From NCBI GenBank assembly GCA_903813345.2, contig CAIIXF020000008.1, forward strand, positions 17,346,822 through 17,410,821: 64,000 bases of DNA, in the 5' to 3' direction. Made by a program: the position numbers and the translations under genes. The notes beneath the pieces were generated by a model. That model searched no databases, had not been told where the DNA came from, and saw nothing but the letters and a program-made list of their open reading frames with translations. Positions 55,613 to 64,000 of this stretch are shown one piece after another. Origin of the DNA: Owenia fusiformis. Lineage: Eukaryota > Annelida > Polychaeta > Sabellida > Oweniidae. Every line of letters starts with the position of its first letter. Position 1 is the first letter of the stretch.

Positions 55613-57678
55613 CATCCAGAGTTAACCTTAACAAATATGAAAGGTGTCTGGATTCCAATCCTGTATCATGGCTCTGTGTTCTGCCTTAATAGGCCCTAGA
55701 GCATAGGTTTGATGCAATACTACCTGGGTAGCAAACATTGTGTCTATAAGACACTTAAATCCACTATAAAATGTGAACAATGTTACTACAGTAACTCAGT
55801 AGATACATTTTGCAAAAGATTAACTAATACTATATCTATAGTAACTACCGCATATAGGTATTTGTTACCTGATTGGTGTAGCATCATAAGTGGATCGCTA
55901 TAATGTGAACCAATCAAATTACAGGTACTATCAAAATTAAAATATAGCTAACTCCTACATGTACTAATATGTAACCATTTTTTCACTAAATAAACTAAAT
56001 ATAGTGCTAAATTATTTACTAATGTCCCAATTACTAGATCAATACTGTTACCTCAGAATAAAAAAACTATACTATTATTAAATCCATACTAAATCTACTA
56101 ACTAAAATCTATAAAAAGTTCAGAAATGTCATTAGTTAAAATAACAATGGTTTCTACTTGAGATGCCACTCAAAGTGTCCTATGAATAAATATGTCTTCT
56201 TTATTACATCACTTTGTGAAGCCCAATAGCCAGGGGGTGGGTTCTTGCCAAAAATTCTTTAAAAATCATGCTGCTTTCACAATTTTGACCACTTTTCAAG
56301 TGATTTTCATAATTTTGACCACTTTTCAAGTGATTTTGGGCCAAAATTGTCAAATTTGAACCTTATGTAAGCTGGCTATGGGCCTGGTGTCAGTAGTGAA
56401 ATTAAATACAACTTCTATATACGCATAGTGTCATAATAACATTAACATAATGTACTCTGAGACAGACATTGAATACCTTTCTACATTGTATTTGTAAATA
56501 CATCACAATAATTTATAATTGTCACAATAAATAAACAAGAATTCTGCTCTAGTAAATAGTTTTACATCTATATCAATAATCTGCAAAGGGCTAATAAGCC
56601 CATTTAAAGCAGATACCAGTAGTTTCGAAGAATAATAAAAATGCATGAACAGTGAACACATGTATTGTGATAAATATATCAATATTGTACCATGCTATTT
56701 GCCATTTTGCATCGTCAACTTTTTTTGCATGGTTTTGAATGCTGTTTACAATAAAATGCTATCAAACACAATTAAAGACAAACCATACAAAATAAAACAC
56801 TTTTATAAAATCTTAAGTTGAGAGTTCAATACGTTCTACATTTGAAGAACTGTCTATGGTATAATAATATAAAAAAATTCAATATGATCTAGCTTGAACC
56901 ATTACAAACAAATATACATGTTCATGTATTGTCCATTGAATCTATTTCAATTTGACCTGTGAAGATTTTGTCCTAAACGTCCTATTTTTCTCATGTGTAT
57001 ATTCTATTATTCTAAACATTTTCTTACTTTGGCAAATAAATAAGTTACCTTATTCCTTGAGTCCTATTTACCACAAAACATGTACTGTATAATATTCAGT
57101 CTTTCCCTGGAACCAGCCAGGCCAATTGTTTTTAAATATTTCAAATTCAAATATCTCAAATTCAGTTATAAATGTATTAGTATTAATTTAAAATGCTGAT
57201 TTTAATGTAATAATGTTTTTTAAAATTCATCACATTACTTAATGCTGCAATTTATTTCCCTCTTGTAATTGAGCATAACTTCAATCGGTAGCTTATCCAG
57301 GCTTATCAAGGTATATGTACTAGATTTATGAAATTTGAAATTAACCTGTCATAGACATTGGTAAAATGATATATAACTATAATTAAATAGTTACAAACTT
57401 AGTGACAATTAAATCATATTTATCTACTGAAATTTCAGTAGTTTTCTATGCAAATTTACAATTCTAATCTCAGAGTCTATAGACATTAAAATCATAAGCC
57501 CAAGAACATGAATAATATGATTATAAGAGCAGTATCGAAGTTTGATTGTCCAATCAGAGGCTGGGCATTGCATATGTTCCTGGGCATATGATTTAAATGA
57601 TTTAAATTTTCATCAACAGTATTCTTACTATAAGGCACCATTCATTCTGAAATGCTAATAATTTCTACATGCCTAAGT

Positions 57679-60600
57679 TCATCCTCTTCTTCTTGTTACT
57701 CGTTCGCATCTTTCTTTTCCTCTTCGCCTCATTTTTCGTTTAATTTTCTTCCGGATGATCCTTTTGTTCTCGATCACTATATCATTGTCACTGAGATTAA
57801 GGGATCCATTTTGATCTATGAGGTTATCTGTCATAATGATCAGCTCCCGATTTTGTTCAAGTATATCTGAACATTGACAAGAGCTGGCTTTCACTGATAT
57901 AGTGCCTCTATTGGCAGTTTGAAAAAAGTCTGGTCTGTAGGTGTTCTTTCTCCTGCTTTTACGAATGTCATTGTCTTTAATATTAGCCATAGCTGCAACA
58001 TTTGTTCCAGAAATTTGGGAAGTTATTTGGACCGAAACCACTGAAATAGAAATTTCAAAATATGTTTCAAAATTGTTTTATTTCAAAACAGAATTTTTCT
58101 TTTTGAATACTTTAGAATTTTTTGTCTTTCCTTACCATACTTGAACTTTTTATTCTTTTCATTTGTTAGTTTTAAAGAGTATTATTGTTTATTTGTGGCT
58201 TTGATTGTTTTTATATCATTCTGCATTTGTAACAAATGGCAGATGGTGACATTTTGCATGTTAATGCCTAGTTTAAAATTGTTCAGAACTTTTTAGAATA
58301 CTCACCATATTTCTTCAGACAGATTCCTTCAGTCCAAGCCCTTTGCCATTTTGTACCATTCACAGCTATTTCCTTGCACCATTTACATTGTGGCAACCTT
58401 GGTGATTTTCGTTTTGGCTTTATGACTGCATTATGCGCCATGATCATACCTTCGATCTTCTTAATCATGTAAAGTTCTCCCTGAGTGCCACATGTATATG
58501 TGCTATCATCATAAGGTCGCCCCTGGCAGTATTTCTGAGTTTCCTCCACCTTCTGACACTGTTTGTCTAATTTGTTTCTGTTTTTTAGTCCTTCATAGCA
58601 GCATCTATATAATGATACATCAAAATAGATTATTATTCTTTGTGTATGCCTCATTTTCATATTGCAATATTGTTAATGTGATGATGATGGTCATTCAAGA
58701 TTCATCATCATTTACTGCACTGACGAAAAAGCTCAAGGTTTAATGATAATTTTATTCATTCTTGCTCTATTGACTAGTTAATTTACGCAATATTCTTGCT
58801 CTATTGACTGGTTAATTTACCCAATATTGTTGCTCTATTGACTGGTTAATTTACCCAATATTGTTGCTCTATTGACTGGTTAATTTACCCAATATTCTTG
58901 CTCTATTGACTGGTTAATTTACCCAATATTCTTGCTCTATTGACTGGTTAATTCATCCAATATTCTTGATTAATTGACTGGTTAATTTACCCAATATTCT
59001 TGCTCTATTGACTGGTTAATTTACGTTCAGAATAAAACCAATGTGAAGTCTCTCCTTATACCAATACGAATGAGAGAATATACAAGGTGGACCAGAAAAT
59101 GAATTCACTTACACGTGTTCTTTTTGGGTGCCCACACGTCCTTTGCAGCACATTTCAAAGTCATAGTTGAATGATTTTACGCCACAGCATTTAGTTTTGG
59201 TGCTTGAGCGTTTATTATGTTGTTGTCCATTGCAGCAGAGTTTGTTTGGTTTTAGCGGAGTACCACCACAATATTGCTGATATTTTGAATTCTTTGGCAT
59301 TGGCTGGCCCTCTGTGCAAATCTGAAAACATACATGAATCTAATATTATACTTTTAAGAACCACCCAGTCATAGCTCATAATCTAATCCTCACCAATAAA
59401 GGGGAGGGGTTATCAATCTTAAGGGTTAATGATTTTAGTTTCACTTGACGTATGTATTACAGGGTGTCTCATACTGTTTCTTGATATTGGGATGATTGAA
59501 ATGAAATAGAAACCTATTTGTGCAAAACATATCACAGATAGTCCTTGTTCATTTCACTTCTTAGAATAGTCTCATTAAATACCATAATATGTTTCTATTC
59601 ACAGAAGAAGATACAATACCAGATGTTTATATAATACTCCCCCTACTACTTTTTAAAATTTCCACACATGCTGATTAACAATACATACAAAAGAAAAATT
59701 ATTTATGATTCATCTTTAGATATTCTTAAATCCTATGATGCTGAGTCATTTGTTTACTATTTTTTCTATCTATATCTCAAGTACCATTGTCGATTAAATT
59801 GTTGTTTTTAAAGTAAAGAATGACATAACATTCATTAATTATTGGATGCACAGTAAAAGCCCAGGAAGTAATAACCACTCCTATTTAATATGTTAGTTGT
59901 TTACTTGACAATGTGAATAAGAGGTAAACATGAGACATGTAACCTCAAGTACTACATCATTCACATTCTTTCATACATTTGGCTACACATCTTTGTAGTG
60001 TTGCGAACTCACAAAAATATAAAATTAAATAAATGTGATATGTCACATAAAATGTACAGTCCTACGTAGTTTTACGTCATTCTCTTAATTGATACCAATC
60101 TTTGCAATGTGAAGAACTTACAATGGTATGAATCATCACATAATAATTTAAATGTCATAGATGTTCTACTTCATTTCTGGGACATACATGGATACTGGGG
60201 AATCCCCTTACTTTGTAAAAGATTCTTTATCGAAAATTATGAACTAGATTTGGGAAATTGGTATTCCTGAATATTGCAATCTCTCTATGACTTTATATTT
60301 TAGTGTATTTTACTTTTTGTTCTTATTTAATTTAACTTAAAGATAAAAAACTTTCAAAAAATTAAAACTACATGTACATGGATGAAGAGGTTGCCCTGAG
60401 GGTCGAAGATTAGTACAATAGGCAGGTAAACCTCTCTTTTAAGGGAGCAATATCAAATACGTGTATGATGCCGAATGCAAGACCTTGAGAAGCATTTAAA
60501 AAAAATTTCCATCCTTATTTAAGGAACCAATCATATGCATTATAACATCAAAAGCATGTTCTGTGATTTTTCTATTTGTTAATCACAAACACCGATGACC

Positions 60601-63600
60601 TTACCCACTTATATCTAACAAATACAGTAATATGAATCAGCAGAATGTACATAAAGGACTTAATGCTTTATTTTTCTTCCTCGTTTAAATATGCACGAGA
60701 CTTTATTTTAATGTATATTTTACTTCCTTTTACCAATTTCCTCGTTTAAATATGTAAATTGTGTAAGACTGTTTTGATTTTTTATATACTTCCTTATACA
60801 TGTACATGATTAAGCCTTAACCAATGAAATGGCTTCGATTTTATGTTTGAATGGAATAATAATTTTATTGGATGTATCCTCTCATAAGGAAGAATAATAT
60901 TCTCATAGTAGGGCATATTTATTTCAAAATATCAGTCGACCAATCAGTGGAACTTGTGATTCATGATTTTTATAATAGAAAAACATGTACACAAATAAAC
61001 CTGGCATATAAATGGCATATAAAGATATATGTATAAATAATTGTGCAATTAATATCAGGTCTCAATTGATATCTGTGATCTCATATTGCACTCCCTTTCC
61101 TTTATGATTTGAACTTGAAAATAATCTTATATAATTCATTATTTCATTCTGTTATTACACACTGTTACAAAATAGGATTTAAAAATAGATGATATGTTAC
61201 ATAAGATGTGCAGTCTTAATCTCATTCATAATTGATACCAATCTTAGCAATTTTAAAAAGTTACAGTGGAATGAATCATTAATGTATGTCACTGACATTG
61301 TCTTGACTTAGTTTACCTCATTAAGAAAGAATGTACAATTACTCATGTAAAAGCAAATCCATGCATACAGTGATAACCCATCAACTTATTGTAGTACAGT
61401 AAAACAGTCTTAGTGAATGCCTCTGTCTATAGTGAACACCTCTCTCTCTAGTGAACACATCTATATCGTGAACACCTCTCTAGTGTAAACCTCCACTCTA
61501 GTGAACACCTTTCTCTAGTGAACAACTCTCTAATGAACACCCCTCCCTAGTGAACACCTCTCTCTAGTGAACACCTCTCTGGTAAACACCTATCACTAGT
61601 GCATACCCCTCTCTAGTGAACACCTCTGTAGTGAATATTTTAATTCTAGTGAACATCCCTCCCTAGTGAACACCTCTCTCAAGTGAACACCCCTTCTTAG
61701 CACAAACTCTACTGAGTCCTGCATAAAATTGCCACTCTGTACATGCTGTAGTGAACAGTGAACACCTTCATATGGTAAACACATTTTTTGTGGCTCCATT
61801 GGTGTTCACTGTACACAGGTTTTACTGTACTATTATCTCATTTCTGCAGTTACATCACTTCCTATATGACAGAATGTACAGTGACACAAAAGGCTATAAT
61901 CTTCACCTCTCACTCATGTTAACTTAGAATGGATGTGCTTATCATGATTTGAGTGCCCTATATGTGCAAGTGACCAATAGTAAAACAGCAATAAAATCAA
62001 TTCATCTACTTCCTTCACCAACAAGAGATGTTTGTTGTTTGGAGAATTGTTCTCATGAATTCATTTTGACGTACGTCATTCTAGGCACGTGAGGATACAT
62101 GTATATAGATTAAGTTTCAAAAGCAAATTATTTATCCTGTTTTTAATTTAATTATACTTATTAAAAAAATGTTTTTACTTTTTATAAAAATTGTGAAATC
62201 TGTCGACCTGAATTGACCCATATGCCTTGTACAAGAATGGGGCTAAAAGCTCCGAAAGTGAATTCCAAAATATTTATTTAGTTTTGAAAGTGAAATTGAT
62301 AAAATTGATAAACAGAAAATCAATATTTTATATGTTATAGGAAACCACTTTGACTTATATAGTAACTTCACACAATGCAATCAAGATGATGATGATATAT
62401 GTGAAACTTCTGCCTAAAATTTTCCATGGGGGCATAAGAAAAAAATATTTCAGTATGAATCACATCAGAAACCATTTTATGGAGCCTAGGAAAATCTCCA
62501 AATTATTATTATGTTAATTAATTCATCCTTCATTTCGCAATATGCAGGAGTGCATTTAACTCGTGATATCATGTGGAGAATGGAATGCCTGAAATGGGAA
62601 CTTGATTTATGAATAATGGAAATATTTCAGCATTAGATAATTTTGGATAACAATGAGTCAATTTTTGCTTTGAGATCAAATATTTGTTTTTAAGTTTGAA
62701 ATCTTTTTTTCTGGTACATTATATACTGTTTGAACCAAAATCGTTCAATAATTTTACATAGCAAATGAGTCATCTGTATGATTCTGGTTGTAAGATCAAA
62801 TATTTGTTTTTAAGTTTGAAATTTTTTCTAGTACATAATATACTGTTTGAACCAAAATCGTTCAATAATTTTAGCAAATGAGTCATACATACAACTCTGG
62901 CTGTAAGATTAAATATTTGTTTTTAAGTTTGAAATTTTTTCTGGTAGCCTGCATCATTTAATTTGAACCAAAAAGTTCACTTTTACAATTTTTTTCTCAG
63001 ATGATAATCTCATTTTTTCCAAAAATGATAAACTCATTCATGTTCAATTGTTCCTTATTTGAGGCGAGGTGTTTGGAACAGGAAGAAATCACAAACAATT
63101 AAAACATAAGCAATGATAGTTCAACAAATTAAACCTAGTCATCTCTTGAGCCCCAAGAAAATTTAGATTAATAGATTATCCAAATTTGGGTTTAACTTTT
63201 TGATCTAACACAATAACTGAATGTGCTCACCATAGTTTTTGAATTGTAAGATGTATATTTTGGAGCGTTGTCATATTTATCAGTGTGATAGGCCTTGCAA
63301 CAGGCATCGTGGTCTGGTCCGTCACGACGTGTCTTGTGAGATTTTCTACAGCATATATATTCATCACGTTGTTCAGTTTTGATTGGTTCTCCTCCGCAAC
63401 ATTCGGCACTTTTTGGAACAACAGTCCCTGAAACAGTACATGTATTCAATATATTCTCTTTTACATACTACATATATGTACAATCTCTCAACATTTTTGG
63501 TTATGAAAAATGAAGCATTTTCATTCCTTCCTTTTCATGGTTTACAGGGTTCTCATGTACAAGTACATGTTTTTTCTAATTGCGCTTTTTAATTTGTTTA

Positions 63601-63992
63601 AGAATATATGTTAAAAGTGGTGAACCAAGTGCCTGTCTAAAACTTTACAGAAAAATACAGTTCATAAAATTAAACTGGAAACAAAATCCAACAATAAAAT
63701 GGTGCTTTGTAATGCCAATCTTGTTCGTTCATTATTCTAGCTATACCCCTGAATATAATATAAATTGTAAATGAGTCCGTACCTCCACAGCATTGTTCAG
63801 TAGCTTTATTGTATGATACTTCAGTTTTAGAGTGAAGAGTAGCACCACTTTTCTTACAACATTCTTCATTCGGCCCGAGAACTTTTCCACCACAACCAAA
63901 TTCAAGCTTTACAGCTGTCGCACAGTTTTTATACTTTTCTCGTTCAAACACCTGACTTCTACAACAAATCTGGCTTGTCGGATCATATGAGG
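57679..63992 (-). CDS. Galaxin-like dicysteine-repeat protein with C-terminal NTR-like module (5' end missing)
   Basis: Five 3' exons: 63992-63783, 63427-63231, 59321-59113, 58604-58306 and 58040-57679 (stop TGA at 57681-57679). Phases join and borders are GT..AG; about 425 residues are visible. Exons 1-3 carry galaxin-type repeats with CC pairs: SYDPTSQICC, GPNEECC, ATEQCCGG, AECCGGEPI, EYICC, DACC, NKLCC, TKCCG and FEMCC, then VCCYEG at the start of exon 4. Exon 4 then has KWCKEIAV..AWTEGICLKKY leading into exon 5 VVSVQITSQI..SSCQCSDILEQNRELIIM, the layout of an NTR (netrin C345C/TIMP-like) domain. The chain ends in a very basic tail (KRIIRKKIKRKMRRRG). Galaxins are secreted matrix proteins linked to skeleton in corals and found in molluscs; function here is not shown. 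The window opens on an exon acceptor, so more repeats lie beyond. Confidence 0.85.
58212..58278 (+). repeat. GTCACCAC-type dispersed repeat, copy 7 (fragment)
   Basis: CATTTGTAACAAATGGCAGA then GGTGACATTTTGCATGTTAA, ending about 30 bp from galaxin exon 4. Confidence 0.65.
58757..59024 (+). repeat. 34-bp minisatellite, about 8 copies
   Basis: The unit ATTCTTGCTCTATTGACTGG then TTAATTTACCCAAT is repeated between exons 4 and 3 of the galaxin-like gene. Copies differ at one or two bases; one copy has ATTAATTGACT in place of CTATTGACT. Confidence 0.95.
61424..61700 (+). repeat. Diverged ~18-20-bp minisatellite
   Basis: Units vary around CTCTCTAGTGAACACCTCTC across about 280 bp in the large galaxin-gene intron. 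The array is old and imperfect, and it gives a spurious minus-strand open frame. Confidence 0.85.
62672..62945 (+). repeat. ~125-bp tandem repeat, 2.3 copies
   Basis: AAATATTTGTTTTTAAGTTT then GAAAT and ACTGTTTGAACCAAAATCGT, repeated at 62679, 62796 and 62910, with CAAATGAGTCAT between copies. Confidence 0.85.
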
Positions 63993-64000
63993 CTGAAACA

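Larger units (their letters stand above)
51400..57678. other. Intergenic, repeat-rich, no convincing gene
   Basis: The stretch contains the palindrome insertion at 52739 and two minisatellites (54541-54675, 55080-55612). It also holds a dispersed repeat piece at 53400-53480 related to 42960-43040, and an inverted copy of the 3590-type repeat at 56225-56390. Open frames over 60 codons exist but look like chance AT-rich translations. Confidence 0.6.
59330..63230. other. Large intron of the galaxin-like gene
   Basis: I saw no exon here. It contains the minisatellites above. It also holds a diverged direct duplication: 60030-60140 and 61180-61290 share ATTGATACCAATCTT(T/A)GCAA, TACAGT-type and GAATGAATCAT-type blocks about 1.15 kb apart. 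A lone transposon-like end (CAGGGTGTCTCATACTG) is at 59461. Confidence 0.55.

Noticed and set aside
55155-55699. Tyr/Met/His-rich open frames
   Set aside because: Translations of the ~26-bp minisatellite.

Overview
This is an AT-rich metazoan nuclear window. The genes carry spliceosomal introns with GT..AG borders, two genes lie nested inside introns of a third, and the intergenic and intronic DNA is full of DNA-transposon relics, fold-back elements and tandem repeats. A galaxin-type dicysteine protein, a fibrinogen-related protein and (GACA)n/(GACG)n-bearing dispersed repeats suggest a marine invertebrate, perhaps a mollusc or another lophotrochozoan. The sequence alone does not settle the phylum, and a non-vertebrate deuterostome is not excluded.

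Layout. (i) 1-14926: a head-to-head housekeeping pair shares an 86-bp promoter. DRAP1/NC2-alpha is on the minus strand (exons at 9041-9000, 7986-7914 and 2998-2905; the rest was not found and is probably left of the window). PIGF is on the plus strand (five exons, 9128-12929, complete, 221 aa). (ii) 14927-45193: a 30-kb minus-strand gene for an acyl-CoA thioesterase / bile-acid-CoA:amino-acid N-acyltransferase family enzyme. It has eight coding exons, 439 aa, a Ser-Asp-His triad and a C-terminal SKL peroxisomal signal. Two plus-strand genes lie inside its introns. A secreted fibrinogen-related protein (19046-23571) has its own intron occupied by an unbroken ~1.24-kb (GACA)n array. The second (32450-41335) encodes a four-transmembrane protein with connexin-like sequence features fused to a C-terminal death domain. 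(iii) 45194-57678: no convincing gene; transposons, inverted duplications and minisatellites. (iv) 57679-63992, minus strand: the 3' five exons of a galaxin-like dicysteine-repeat protein ending in an NTR/netrin-like module; its 5' part lies beyond the window.

The most unusual item is the connexin-like/death-domain gene. Its membrane part carries the connexin order of features: a Cys in loop 1, CY(E/D)..P.S...W..Q leading into TM2, EVGFIVVQ..MYGF in TM3 followed by a Cys in loop 2, then TM4. Its cytosolic tail is built from small phase-1 exons, two of which are a recent tandem duplication, and it ends in a death domain. All exon joins given here were built by hand from splice consensus and reading phase; none is supported by transcript data. 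Among the repeats, a ~30-bp perfect palindrome with 7-bp flanking direct repeats and a nine-copy intronic array of AGGTCA half-sites deserve attention.
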